Below, piece by piece: positions 1-7,816 of a stretch of 64,000 nt of DNA. A program made the translations under genes and the position numbers. Below the pieces are notes generated by a model. The model did no database searches. It was given only the letters and a program-made list of their open reading frames with translations, and was not told where the DNA came from. Within the stretch, counting starts at the first letter, position 1. The number at the start of each line of letters is the position of its first letter. The DNA comes from Paenibacillus sp. HWE-109. GTDB lineage: Bacteria; Bacillota; Bacilli; Paenibacillales; NBRC-103111. The stretch covers positions 3,286,001-3,350,000 of the forward strand of contig NZ_CP091881.1 of assembly GCF_022163125.1 (NCBI RefSeq). Direction: 5' to 3'.

Positions 1-2
1 AC

Positions 3-242
3 GAATTAAGCGGAAATCTAATGAGAGAAATCTGTCAGTTAACACCCGACGGCGAACAATTGCTTCATGCCTCTTTTGAGGCATTAGGCCTTAGCGCTAG
101 AGCTCATGACCGTATTTTGCGCTTGGCCTTAACCATTGCGGATTTGGATGGCAGCAATGAGATTCTGCCTCAGCATCTGGCTGAAGCCATTCAGTATCGG
201 AAATTGGATAAAAAGCAGCGGATCGAAGAAATTGAAATATAA
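3..242 (+). CDS. comM: ComM/YifB-family Mg-chelatase-like ATPase, C-terminal end (partial)
   Basis: Only the last 79 residues are in the window; the frame is open to the left edge, so the gene starts upstream. The segment reads like the C-terminal helical lid of YifB/ComM proteins: an 'ELSG' stretch, then 'LGLSARAHDRILRLALTIADL' type residues and a 'HLAEAIQYR' ending. ComM is an AAA+ helicase-like protein that promotes branch migration during natural transformation. It commonly lies beside yraN and the rnhB region in Bacillales, which fits the genes at 2.8-6 kb. The catalytic AAA+ part is not visible here. Confidence 0.85.
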   Translation, partial: ELSGNLMREICQLTPDGEQLLHASFEALGLSARAHDRILRLALTIADLDGSNEILPQHLAEAIQYRKLDKKQRIEEIEI

Positions 243-248
243 CAATAA

Positions 249-303
249 CAAAAGAGCCTTCTAATGCGTCGGACCAATGTCAACGCCTCGAAAGCTTCCC
301 TCT
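249..303. repeat. Terminator-like repeat, copy 1 (degenerate)
   Basis: An A-rich start followed by GCCTT...GCGTCGG..CAATG..CAACGCCTC..AAAG.. is shared with copies at 1534-1591 and 2767-2822. This copy has a weaker hairpin than the other two and lacks a T-run on the plus strand, so it may not terminate comM efficiently. Confidence 0.55.
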
Positions 304-406
304 ATTTGAAAGATACCTATTTAGAGTTTTATTTTGTAGAATAACTTTGATATCCGCTACAATATATTTATAGTTGAAATCATCTATGCGAAAGTTGGTG
401 GCCTAA

Positions 407-670
407 ATGAATTGGGTTCTAATCGTTATTTTAAGTTGGTTGGCAATAGGCTTTATGACAGGAATTAAAGCGGCTTTTTTTGAGCCACTACATGGGGATA
501 GATTGAAAGAAATTCAACAAAAGATGTCCTTATTGGGTGAAAGAGAGTTTAGCGAGAAAAGTGTAAAAAAATTCAAAAAAAGAAATGTAGTCCCCATCAT
601 TCTCATCTGCACATTGCTTGGGCTCGCAGCTTTGTTTATTAATGTTAGGAGATCATCTAGAAGAAAATAA
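407..670 (+). CDS. Small two-helix membrane protein, unknown
   Basis: This 87-residue protein has a hydrophobic helix at about residues 2-22 and a second at about 61-79. They are separated by a charged, Lys/Glu-rich stretch, and the C-terminus is basic (RRSSRRK). No family is recognised. The ATG lacks a strong ribosome binding site. It stands alone between a degenerate hairpin repeat on its left and a convergent gene on its right. The composition and two clean membrane segments argue for a real gene, but its function cannot be inferred. Confidence 0.6.
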   Translation: MNWVLIVILSWLAIGFMTGIKAAFFEPLHGDRLKEIQQKMSLLGEREFSEKSVKKFKKRNVVPIILICTLLGLAALFINVRRSSRRK

Positions 671-704
671 AACATCCACGTTTAAAATCTCCACTTACAT
701 TGAT

Positions 705-1376
705 TTAATTGCTCTTCGCCTTCTCTATTTTAATCCTGTTTGTTTTCAGACTCTCTAGTTGCAATAGCACTTCATCTTCATCCACTTTAGGAAATCTGCC
801 TTCAGTTGTTCTAAACCACTTATCTCTTAAGGCAAAAATGTCAAGTTGCTCGATCTCGTCAAGAGTTGTATTACTTATTTGCTTTTTAAATTCAACATGA
901 ATTGAATTTAGAACTGTATTTCTTATACTACTATTTAAATTTAGAAAAACAGCAGGTTTATCTTTAATCTTATGTTTACCACTGTAATTCTCTGGGTGAT
1001 GTTTCTCCTTGTAGATGGGCTCATTGATTTCAAAATGTATTAAATTTCTGCTTTTCAATTTTATTAATTTATCATAGATAGCTTTCTCGTCAGAGCTAGA
1101 AAAATCCCCACCTCTCACTCGCTGCCAGCCATACTTCCGCATATAATCTAAAGTAATTTCATTCTCCGTTTTCAGAGCTTCAAAATAATTACATATACCA
1201 ACAGCCAATGTTTCGATCATAGAAATTGGTTTATAGATTTCTGTCCAAGTCGCACCTTTACTTGTTCCATGTTTAGCGATACGTCTCTCAAGATTGTCTG
1301 TCTGTCCAATATAATAATGACCACTATCTAGTTTTAACACATAGATAAACCTCATAACTTGTTCATTGTGCAGCAT
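705..1376 (-). CDS. GIY-YIG nuclease-domain protein
   Basis: The N-terminus of this 223-residue protein carries a GIY-YIG fold signature: 'FIYVLKLDSGHYYIGQTDNLERRIAKH' is the two-strand GIY..YIG core with the following Arg. A predicted domain covers about residues 8-100. Small proteins of this kind (UvrC-N / Slx1-like) cleave or nick DNA, but the substrate is unknown. The C-terminal half (about 110-223) is lysine- and glutamate-rich and not recognised. An alternative start is the ATG at 1355, beginning 'MRFIYVL', which fits the domain boundary better; neither start has a strong ribosome binding site. It faces the small membrane gene to its left. Confidence 0.7.
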   Translation of the reverse strand: MLHNEQVMRFIYVLKLDSGHYYIGQTDNLERRIAKHGTSKGATWTEIYKPISMIETLAVGICNYFEALKTENEITLDYMRKYGWQRVRGGDFSSSDEKAIYDKLIKLKSRNLIHFEINEPIYKEKHHPENYSGKHKIKDKPAVFLNLNSSIRNTVLNSIHVEFKKQISNTTLDEIEQLDIFALRDKWFRTTEGRFPKVDEDEVLLQLESLKTNRIKIEKAKSN

Positions 1377-1533
1377 AAGACAGTTAGCTTCTTTCTGTAT
1401 TAGGATGAATGTTGGATGAATCTACTAGTTTGAGTGCACAGAATTGATCTAATGACATATCGCGCAAAGACTATTTTACATGTGTCGAACGATGGAAGGC
1501 AATACAAATATTACCTTTGTTAGATTTAACGAT

Positions 1534-1582
1534 AAAAAAAGCCTTCTAGTACGTCGGGTCAATGACCAACGCCTCAAAGGCT
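1534..1582 (-). terminator. Rho-independent terminator after the LD-carboxypeptidase gene (repeat copy 2)
   Basis: On the minus strand an AGCCTTTGAGGCG.../...AGAAGGCT stem-loop is followed by seven T residues. It lies 40 bases beyond the stop of the gene at 1625-2554 and is a sequence relative of the hairpins at 249-303 and 2767-2816. Confidence 0.8.
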
Positions 1583-1624
1583 CCCTCGATGTGTTCAACC
1601 TTACTTCTGTTACTCATTTAGCGC

Positions 1625-2554
1625 TTAGGTAACTGTACTAACAGTTGGTTCAAGCACAGTCAAAACACTAGTATACGTGTTGAGATTTACCAATGCGCCA
1701 ATCGGTACAGCAACCTTATATATGCCATGAGCGGCTGCCAAATTAGTCATTAGCGGCTTCCCTAAAGGTACTAATAGTTCATTGATCAGATCATTGTACG
1801 ATTTGCCGTAGGCATCTGGGCAGCCTGAACACTCCCCCATTACAATTCCAACACAATCATACAACTTACCTGCCAATATTAGATGCTTGATCATTCTATA
1901 CACCTTGTTTATAGGTTCATGAATTTCTTCAAGGAATAGAATTTTTCCTCTAGTCTCAATTTCGAACGAGGTACCCAAAGTATCCGTAATTGAAGACAGG
2001 TTGCCTCCGACCATAGGTGCAGTCACATTGCCAACCACTTTACTTGTTAGGACCTTACCTGGAGGATTTTGGATTCGCCTTGGAGATTTTACAGTAGAAA
2101 CCGCCTCAAAGAATTGATTGAAATTAAAAGCAGGAGTAGACGCCCTAAAATCGATAAGCAGCAGACTAGAAAAAGTCACTAAGTCGGAAAATTGATATAA
2201 GGTATTTAATAAAACAGAAGCATCGCTGTATCCTGTGAGTATTTTGGGATTTGCTGAAATTAATTCGTAGTCCAAATGCGGGAGAATTCCCGCTACGCCT
2301 ACTCCTCCTCTTGTAGGAAGAATCATATTAACTTTTGGATTAGCAAACATATTCATGAGATCGATCGCTCTTTGTTCATCTGTTCCAGCAAGAAAACCAT
2401 TTACTGCATACACATAGTCACCTAAAATAACCTGAAATCCCATGCTTTGCAATACTGAAATACCAGTATGTATGGTGTCCTGGGCAAGTGGACTTCCTAA
2501 TGTAACAATTCCTATTGTGTCACCACGTTTTAATATGGGTGGATAAATAGGCAT
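1625..2554 (-). CDS. S66 family LD-carboxypeptidase (LdcA/MccF-like)
   Basis: This 309-residue protein has the layout of S66 serine peptidases. The nucleophile is Ser110 in 'GYSDAS', the catalytic Glu is at 209/210 ('FLEEIHEP'), and the catalytic His is at 276 ('AAHGIYKVAVPIG'). The N-terminal 'GDTIGIVTLGSP' strand is also typical. The family either cleaves the L,D bond of murein tetrapeptides in the cytoplasm (LdcA) or inactivates peptide-nucleotide antibiotics such as microcin C (MccF). No signal peptide is present. The start is supported by AGGAGAG before the ATG, and a terminator follows. It is a single-gene unit, and sequence alone does not decide between recycling and self-immunity. Confidence 0.85.
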   Translation of the reverse strand: MPIYPPILKRGDTIGIVTLGSPLAQDTIHTGISVLQSMGFQVILGDYVYAVNGFLAGTDEQRAIDLMNMFANPKVNMILPTRGGVGVAGILPHLDYELISANPKILTGYSDASVLLNTLYQFSDLVTFSSLLLIDFRASTPAFNFNQFFEAVSTVKSPRRIQNPPGKVLTSKVVGNVTAPMVGGNLSSITDTLGTSFEIETRGKILFLEEIHEPINKVYRMIKHLILAGKLYDCVGIVMGECSGCPDAYGKSYNDLINELLVPLGKPLMTNLAAAHGIYKVAVPIGALVNLNTYTSVLTVLEPTVSTVT

Positions 2555-2631
2555 GTCTCCACTCTCCTAGCAAGTCTGTAAGTAATATTTATGTTCGGAA
2601 AGCGAAAATAATGATACCTTCGCTCAATTTC

Positions 2632-2716
2632 GCTCATTCTGAACATCTAATGAATGCCAGACTCGCTATTTCAAGCAAATGATCACCTTTACCGCCTACA
2701 GTTCATTAGATGCCCT
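2632..2716. repeat. Dispersed intergenic repeat, copy A
   Basis: This non-coding stretch is similar over about 85 bases to 62752-62852. The best conserved part is GCAAATGATCACC followed by an (A/T)CCGCCTA block, with ATCTAATGAA and TTCATTAGAT as inverted arms at the two ends. It may fold into a long imperfect hairpin. Confidence 0.55.
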
Positions 2717-2766
2717 TTGTGCATGAGGAGGAAGGATGTGAATTCCAAACGCAGTTAAACTCGTGT

Positions 2767-2816
2767 AAAAAAAGCCTTTTGAGGCGTCTGTCCCACGACA
2801 GCCGTATCAAAAGGCT
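2767..2816 (-). terminator. Terminator at the end of the rnhB-ylqGH-yraN operon (repeat copy 3)
   Basis: On the minus strand AGCCTTTTGA pairs with TCAAAAGGCT around a loop and is followed by seven T residues. The hairpin begins inside the last codons and stop codon of yraN (stop at 2807), so it ends the long minus-strand block. Confidence 0.85.
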
Positions 2817-3184
2817 CCTTCTATATGTTCGATGCGGGGTGCTTCTACACCTAAAATTACTTCTATCGTGATAACATCAAAGCGAACTGGTCTCTCATAC
2901 TGTTGAAAACGATGCAAATAAAATTGTGCTGTCTCTCTGACCTTTAACTGCTTTCTAAAATCAATCGATTCTTTAGCGGTCCCAAAATGCAGGGAGGGTT
3001 TTCTTGTTCGGACCTCAATAAAGATTAATACGCCTGCTTTTTCAGCAATGATATCGAGTTCTCCTGTCCGGCATCGCCAATTCCGCGCTACAATCCGGTA
3101 GTTCATCTCAATTAAATAGCTCTCAGCTGTATCTTCGCCGAATTTCCCTAATTGTTTCCTTGAATCATTGCGCATTTCGGTCAT
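2807..3184 (-). CDS. yraN: YraN/UPF0102 family putative endonuclease
   Basis: This 125-residue protein starts with 'GKFGEDTAESYLIEMNYRIVARNWR' and continues 'GELDIIAEKAGVLIFIEVRTRK'. That is the PD-(D/E)XK nuclease core of the UPF0102 family: the ELDI acidic residues, then EVR(T)RK. Biochemical roles are poorly defined, and DNA-processing (Holliday-junction-like) functions have been proposed from the fold. The start overlaps the end of the FlhB-like gene by four bases, implying translational coupling. It is the last gene before the terminator. The length is normal for the family. Confidence 0.88.
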   Translation of the reverse strand: MTEMRNDSRKQLGKFGEDTAESYLIEMNYRIVARNWRCRTGELDIIAEKAGVLIFIEVRTRKPSLHFGTAKESIDFRKQLKVRETAQFYLHRFQQYERPVRFDVITIEVILGVEAPRIEHIEGAF

Positions 3185-3498
3185 TCGTCATTCCTCTTAG
3201 GTCTCATCCGATTATCTGAACGATAAATAAAGCTAAGCACCTCAGCAACCAGTTGGTATAATTCGGGAGGAATTTCTTGATCCAAATCTAATTTTGACAA
3301 TACTTCCACAAGTGAGGAGTCCTCTTGGATAGGGATTCCATTATCTTTGGCTTTCTGCAAAATAGCTTCTGCCATATGCCCACTGCCTTTGGCGATAAGG
3401 GTTGGAGCCTTTTGTGTTTCCGGTGAATATCGAAGCGCTACAGCTTTTTTGAGTGGTGTCGATGCCGGTGCCTCGGATGGATTCCTATGCTTGTTCAT
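3181..3498 (-). CDS. FlhB C-terminal-domain-like protein (YlqH type)
   Basis: This 105-residue protein corresponds to the cytoplasmic tail of the flagellar export gate protein FlhB/EscU ('KAVALRYSPETQKAPTLIAKGSGHMAEAILQKAKDNGIPI...'), without any membrane segments. The FlhB autocleavage motif NPTH is not present; the equivalent place reads 'RYSPETQ'. B. subtilis YlqH, at the same chromosomal position, is the closest analogue I know. Its start overlaps the stop of the upstream FliK-like gene by four bases, and its stop overlaps yraN. FliK and the FlhB tail act together in flagellar hook-length switching, so the pairing suggests an accessory or divergent role in export control, but that is inference. 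Confidence 0.8.
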   Translation of the reverse strand: MNKHRNPSEAPASTPLKKAVALRYSPETQKAPTLIAKGSGHMAEAILQKAKDNGIPIQEDSSLVEVLSKLDLDQEIPPELYQLVAEVLSFIYRSDNRMRPKRNDE

Positions 3499-5345
3499 GC
3501 TCGGAAATCCACTCCCTTGTACGTTTTCGGCTGAAATAGCGCCCTTAGATCAGCTCTGCCATCTGAAATCCCTTGCTTCTCTGATTCATTTTCTTTCATC
3601 ACAGGAGGCAAAGGGTATGGGGAACACTTCAACGATATAAATTGATATCCAGCTTTCTGCATGGCTGCTGTTATTTCTTCTTTGGATTCCTCCATTAAAG
3701 GTGCTAAGGCAGGATGATCATTATGGATATTCAATGAAACAATTTTATTCACAACTTGCACATCCAACAGCGTGTTGCCCATAACTTTCATTTGCAGATC
3801 AAAAAGAAGTCGGCAATTGCTTGCATCTACTTCTCCGCGTTTGCCTTTGCGGGATTGGATGTGAATGGCGGCCGACTGTTGGCCTGTCCCATCCATGAAA
3901 GGGACGAATAGCGTCATATGGGCAAACATTGCACTTTTGTCACCAGTCAGCATGAGCTGTTGGCCGGTAATTTGCCCTATGGCTTGCTGCGCCGCCTCTT
4001 TGAGCGGCGCTGGCGTGTCATCGGATGCGGTTAGCTGCAGCAGCAGACTTTTGAGCGTGTCAGCCGCAGGCTTAACCATGTCATCCTGCTGATTGCCAGC
4101 AGCGATTAGATTCGGCTGCAGGTCATCTGTTTGTGTCCGTCCGCGTAGCATCGGATCTACACGCTCATCCAGCTTAGCGGCTAGATGAGCTTCATGTTCC
4201 ACGCCCACAGCTTTGAGCATCCGACTGATCCAGTTAGTCTCACTCTCAGCCGCTGGCGCGTCCGGCGCAGCGCTTCGCGCCTGCGCCTCTGCCGGAGCCG
4301 CCGCCTTCTGCTTCGCAGACGGCTGGGGCTCTGCCGGCGAACCCGCCTTAGGCGGTTCGCCTTCGCGTACAGGCTCAGCGCTCCGCGCCTGAGCCTGCTC
4401 GGCCGCCCCCGCTGTGCGGGCGGCCGGCTGTCCCGCCGCCGGGGCTTCGCCGGCGGCCTTCTCCGCGCGCGGCGCAGCCGCGGCGGGCTCTTCCAGCCCC
4501 GCTGCTGCGCTAGCAGCGGGCGGAGCTGGACCGGCAGCAGCCGCAGGCGGGCTGCCGGTACTCACCTGCGGCGCCCCTGCAGGAGCCGCCGTCTTCCCAG
4601 CGCCAGCCTGCGAAGCAGCTGGCGCAGCAGCGTCATCGGCCGCCGGGGCCTCTGGCGGCCGCGCAGGCCATGTCGCTGCGGCAGAAGCCCGCAGCTCCTT
4701 GAGCAGCGCGACAACCTGCTTGGCGGTATCAGCCGCTGGATGAGCTGGATCTTGCTCAAGCAGCGCATTAGCCTGCTGCTCGACCTGCTCCAGAACTTTG
4801 CCTACAGGCGGACCCGTTGTCACCTGCTTCAAGGCCCCTACCGTCTCCATCGTGAGCGGCAATCCCTTTTTGTGAGCAAGTATGGCTGCCTGGGCCCACT
4901 CTTCCTTATTTGCCCCTTCAGGCAGACTACGCATTAATTGATCAAATGCTTTAACATTTTCCTTCGATACAGGAACACCATCTTGCTGCATCTGCTGAAC
5001 CATTTGCCGATTACTGGCAGTATCCTTTACATTGAAAGCCTTGAGCAGATCACCAAGCGAATCATCCGCAATCTGCACATCCGATGCAGTGAGTGGTTTC
5101 AACAAAACTTGACCGCCGCTGGAAGATTCCGGTTGCACTTGCAGCATCGTCACCTCTCCCTGTTTAAGCGGAGTTTCCAGCTTGGCACGAACTTGTACAC
5201 CACCAATATTCAATAATGCTTCTTGATCACTAAGCAGTTGAAGCACAACACCTTTGACAATCTGCCCCACCTTTAATTCAAGCACCTTGCTATCCGATGC
5301 GGTTAATTCTCCGACCAAATTACGAATCAGTCCGCTAATATTCAC
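3495..5345 (-). CDS. FliK-like hook-length-control-type protein (YlqG position)
   Basis: This long protein (about 616 residues) has three parts. The N-terminal domain covers about residues 1-210 ('KVLELKVGQIVKGVVLQLLSDQEALLNIGGVQVRAKLETPLKQGE'). A low-complexity Ala/Pro/Glu/Gly linker follows, about 215-385, encoded by unusually GC-rich DNA. The C-terminal domain ('RLLFDLQMKVMGNTLLDVQVVNKIVSLNI...LMEESKEEITAAMQKAGYQF') resembles the FliK/Flg_hook C-terminal fold. I prefer the GTG at 5345 because GAGGTGAT lies just upstream; the frame opens at a TTG at 5399 with no ribosome binding site. It is translationally coupled to the FlhB-tail-like gene. In FliK such linkers act as rulers, and whether this one does is unknown. 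Confidence 0.7.
   Translation of the reverse strand: MNISGLIRNLVGELTASDSKVLELKVGQIVKGVVLQLLSDQEALLNIGGVQVRAKLETPLKQGEVTMLQVQPESSSGGQVLLKPLTASDVQIADDSLGDLLKAFNVKDTASNRQMVQQMQQDGVPVSKENVKAFDQLMRSLPEGANKEEWAQAAILAHKKGLPLTMETVGALKQVTTGPPVGKVLEQVEQQANALLEQDPAHPAADTAKQVVALLKELRASAAATWPARPPEAPAADDAAAPAASQAGAGKTAAPAGAPQVSTGSPPAAAAGPAPPAASAAAGLEEPAAAAPRAEKAAGEAPAAGQPAARTAGAAEQAQARSAEPVREGEPPKAGSPAEPQPSAKQKAAAPAEAQARSAAPDAPAAESETNWISRMLKAVGVEHEAHLAAKLDERVDPMLRGRTQTDDLQPNLIAAGNQQDDMVKPAADTLKSLLLQLTASDDTPAPLKEAAQQAIGQITGQQLMLTGDKSAMFAHMTLFVPFMDGTGQQSAAIHIQSRKGKRGEVDASNCRLLFDLQMKVMGNTLLDVQVVNKIVSLNIHNDHPALAPLMEESKEEITAAMQKAGYQFISLKCSPYPLPPVMKENESEKQGISDGRADLRALFQPKTYKGVDFRA
4240..4700. other. GC-rich low-complexity coding segment
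   Basis: This stretch encodes the Ala/Pro/Gly/Glu linker of the FliK-like protein. It is visibly far richer in GC than its surroundings (runs such as GCCGCCGGGGC), and it produces long spurious open frames on both strands. It probably expands and contracts by slippage. Confidence 0.7.
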
Positions 5346-5420
5346 ATTGATCACCTCGAGTCTTCCTGTCACCCTATGTATAGTATCGGCGTTTTCCAAA
5401 CATATCTTTACACGTTTAAG

Positions 5421-6068
5421 TTAAATAAGATCCAATTCAAGCTGCTCTGTCTGAGAGGCAGATTCCTTCAATTCCAATTGAGCCATAACCTTGCGAATAA
5501 ATAACTTTCGATGAAGCGCGGTAGGTCCATAGCGCAAAAGCATCTCTCTATGGTGCTTCGTTGCATAACCTTTATGTACAGCAAGGCCATATTCAGGATA
5601 TTGCTTGTCCCATTCTATGCACATACGGTCACGTGTGACCTTGGCAATAATGGAAGCGGCGGCAATCGATTGACTTAGCGCATCACCATGAATAATCGCT
5701 GTCTGTTCGATGTCCACACTTACAACTTCAGCATCTACCAGCAGATAGTCTGGCACGATCTTCAATTGTTCCACAGCTTGCTTCATAGCCTGTCTAGCAG
5801 CTTGTTTAATATTTAAGGCTTCAATCGCATCAACATCCACAATGCCTACACCCACTGCAAGCGCTTCGCTCATAATTTGGTCGAATAACAGCTCCCTTTT
5901 CTTCTCAGAAAGCTTTTTGGAATCATCGACTCCCTCCAGCAGAAACCCCTTGGGAAGAATAACCGCAGCCGCCACGACATCGCCGAATAGACAGCCTCTT
6001 CCTACTTCATCTATGCCAGCAACAAGGCTGAAGCCTTGCTCCCATATTTGTTTTTCGTACTCTAGCAA
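5421..6068 (-). CDS. rnhB: Ribonuclease HII
   Basis: This 215-residue protein opens with 'GIDEVGRG' (catalytic Asp20 and Glu21) and continues with 'YLLVDAE' and 'DALSQSIAAASIIAKVTRDR', the family's later acidic residue and conserved Ser/Lys region. RNase HII cuts the RNA side of single ribonucleotides and hybrids in duplex DNA, which starts ribonucleotide excision repair. The usual GPLAGP after the GRG motif is GCLFGD here. I have seen this variation in related bacteria and it does not touch the catalytic residues. The start is TTG with AGGGGCG upstream. It lies downstream of rbgA, behind a strong terminator, so it probably has its own promoter. Confidence 0.92.
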   Translation of the reverse strand: MLEYEKQIWEQGFSLVAGIDEVGRGCLFGDVVAAAVILPKGFLLEGVDDSKKLSEKKRELLFDQIMSEALAVGVGIVDVDAIEALNIKQAARQAMKQAVEQLKIVPDYLLVDAEVVSVDIEQTAIIHGDALSQSIAAASIIAKVTRDRMCIEWDKQYPEYGLAVHKGYATKHHREMLLRYGPTALHRKLFIRKVMAQLELKESASQTEQLELDLI

Positions 6069-6149
6069 CGGCTTTCGCCCCTTTCCATCTCTTCATTATA
6101 AAGGATTGACGCCACGTCAAGCCATACCATTTTTTGCTTGCATCTTGCC

Positions 6150-6202
6150 AAAAAAAAAAGCCATCTTGGAGCCCGCTATCACAGCGGAACTCCAAAATGA
6201 CT
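6150..6202 (-). terminator. Terminator between rbgA and rnhB
   Basis: On the minus strand a long stem (AGTCAT.TTGGAG..CCGCT / AGCGG..CTCCAA.ATGGCT) is followed by ten T residues. It lies 20 bases past the rbgA stop and would separate rnhB and the downstream genes from the ribosomal-gene block. Confidence 0.9.
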
Positions 6203-6221
6203 TTCATTCAATCGATTTTGA

Positions 6222-7088
6222 TTAACGCAAAGGCTTTTCCAAAGAAATACGCCCCATTTTACCTGCTCGAAGTTCACGAATAATAATCAAGGAAGCCTTG
6301 TCCAAATCGACCTTACCACCGCTTACAATTGCTCCGCGTTTCCGGCCTATCGCTTCCATAACCTTAATGACCTCATGAATATTATCCATATCCTCGGGTA
6401 GCTCTTGAATGGCATATCGCTCCTGAATACCAGTTCCATAATGCTGAACCATGTATTTAACAACGAAAAGCGCGATTTCATCCAAATGAAGCAATTCTTC
6501 TTTGATCGCCCCTGTAGCCGCCAATCTCATGCCAACCATTTGATCTTCGAATTTGGGCCACAAAATCCCCGGTGTATCCAACAAATCCATCTCAGTGCCG
6601 ACTTTAATCCACTGCTGCCCCTTGGTAACCCCTGGCTTATCTCCAGTCGCGGCAATTTTCTTGCCTGCAAGCTGATTAATAAGCGTCGATTTGCCCACAT
6701 TTGGAATCCCAACAATAAGCGCTCTTACCGCACGAGGGTTAATCCCCTTGCGAAGCTGACTCTCAATCTTGTGAGCCCAAAGCTGCTTAACTCGCGGTAA
6801 GATTTCTTTCAGATGAGTTCCGTTGGCAGCATCAATCGGTAACGCCGGAAGACCTTGCTCGGCAAAATATTTGACCCATTCCGCAGTGACTTGCGGGTCC
6901 GCCAAATCATTCTTATTCAGCAAGACCAAGCGCGGTTTATCCTTTAAAATCTCATCAACCATCGGGTTCCGGCTGGAGAGTGGTATGCGGGCATCCAAGA
7001 GCTCAATGACGACATCAATCAGCTTAAGCTTTTCTTCAATCTGTCTTCGCGCCTTGGTCATGTGACCGGGAAACCATTGAATGGTCAT
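6222..7088 (-). CDS. rbgA: Ribosome biogenesis GTPase RbgA (YlqF)
   Basis: This 288-residue circularly permuted GTPase carries the G4 motif 'NKNDLAD' (about residue 58) before the G1 P-loop 'GIPNVGKSTLINQ' (about 126) and G3 'DTPG' (about 174). The N-terminus 'IQWFPGHMTKARRQIEEKL' is the hallmark of YlqF/RbgA. RbgA assists late maturation of the 50S subunit, which fits its place beside rplS, rimM and trmD. The start is supported by GAGGTGAAGAAGA. The length is as expected and all motifs are intact. Confidence 0.95.
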   Translation of the reverse strand: MTIQWFPGHMTKARRQIEEKLKLIDVVIELLDARIPLSSRNPMVDEILKDKPRLVLLNKNDLADPQVTAEWVKYFAEQGLPALPIDAANGTHLKEILPRVKQLWAHKIESQLRKGINPRAVRALIVGIPNVGKSTLINQLAGKKIAATGDKPGVTKGQQWIKVGTEMDLLDTPGILWPKFEDQMVGMRLAATGAIKEELLHLDEIALFVVKYMVQHYGTGIQERYAIQELPEDMDNIHEVIKVMEAIGRKRGAIVSGGKVDLDKASLIIIRELRAGKMGRISLEKPLR

Positions 7089-7099
7089 TCTTCTTCACC

Positions 7100-7717
7100 T
7101 CAAAAATGTATGAAACTAATTTTGCTCACTGGCCAGAAAATGACTTCTGCACGGCCAACAATTTTGTCGTAGGGTACGAAACCTACACTCTTTGCACGGC
7201 TATCTTTGGAATTCGGACGATTATCTCCCATAGCGAATATCTCGTTATCCGGAATTTTGGTTTCCGGGTAATCGGACAATGTATTGTAGGGATGTCCATC
7301 TTTATTAGCTTGTTCAATCGCTTCTTTGATGAAAGGCTGATCAATCTCTTGTCCATTAATGAAGACTTTGTCGCCCGTCACTTTCACTGTCTCACCTGGG
7401 AGCCCGATGACGCGTTTGATGTAATCCTTACCTTCCGGAGCGTGGAAGACGATAACCTCTCCCCGTTTCGGCGAGCGAATATCATACACAATTTTATTCA
7501 CGATAAGTCTTTCACCGGTAGAGAAATTCGGGCGCATGGAATCTCCATCGACGATGAACGGCGAGAACAAGAACCAGCGAATGATAATCACAAGCACGCC
7601 CGCAATAACCAAAGCTTTAATCCATTCCCATGTCTCATTTTTAGCTGATTTTGCAGGCGCAGCAGCTGCCGCTGAGTCCTGCTCTATGTAAGGCTGATCC
7701 TGGTTCTTTTGTTCCAT
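7100..7717 (-). CDS. lepB: Signal peptidase I
   Basis: This type I signal peptidase of about 205 residues has one N-terminal membrane anchor (about residues 33-52). The catalytic Ser60 lies in 'GDSMRPNF' and the general-base Lys101 in 'KDYIKRVIGLPGE'. 'FAMGDNRPNSKDSR' is the conserved box E region. It removes Sec/Tat signal peptides outside the membrane. I start it at the ATG at 7717, following GAGG. The frame could start one codon earlier at a GTG. It lies in the block carrying SRP genes, so targeting and processing functions sit together. Confidence 0.95.
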   Translation of the reverse strand: MEQKNQDQPYIEQDSAAAAAPAKSAKNETWEWIKALVIAGVLVIIIRWFLFSPFIVDGDSMRPNFSTGERLIVNKIVYDIRSPKRGEVIVFHAPEGKDYIKRVIGLPGETVKVTGDKVFINGQEIDQPFIKEAIEQANKDGHPYNTLSDYPETKIPDNEIFAMGDNRPNSKDSRAKSVGFVPYDKIVGRAEVIFWPVSKISFIHF

Positions 7718-7784
7718 CACTGATTGCCTCTTTTCCAGTTTTGGTTTATGTCGTTAGATCTAGTATGCACAATGAAAATGAAAA

Positions 7785-7808
7785 GGAGACTTGCCTGAAC
7801 AAGCCCCC
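7785..7808 (-). terminator. Terminator after rplS
   Basis: On the minus strand GGGGGCTTG pairs, with two G-U wobbles, to CAAGTCTCC, followed by TTTTCATTTT. It sits immediately beyond the L19 stop codon. Confidence 0.75.
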
Positions 7809-7816
7809 CGTTTTTC

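Noticed and set aside
4185..4937. Long plus-strand frame opposite the FliK-like gene, Arg-rich
   Set aside because: It is a shadow of the GC-rich Ala/Pro linker on the other strand. The composition is artificial and there is no ribosome binding site.
7106..7648. 180-codon plus-strand frame opposite lepB
   Set aside because: It mirrors the signal peptidase gene, whose catalytic motifs are clear. The translated product has no domain character.
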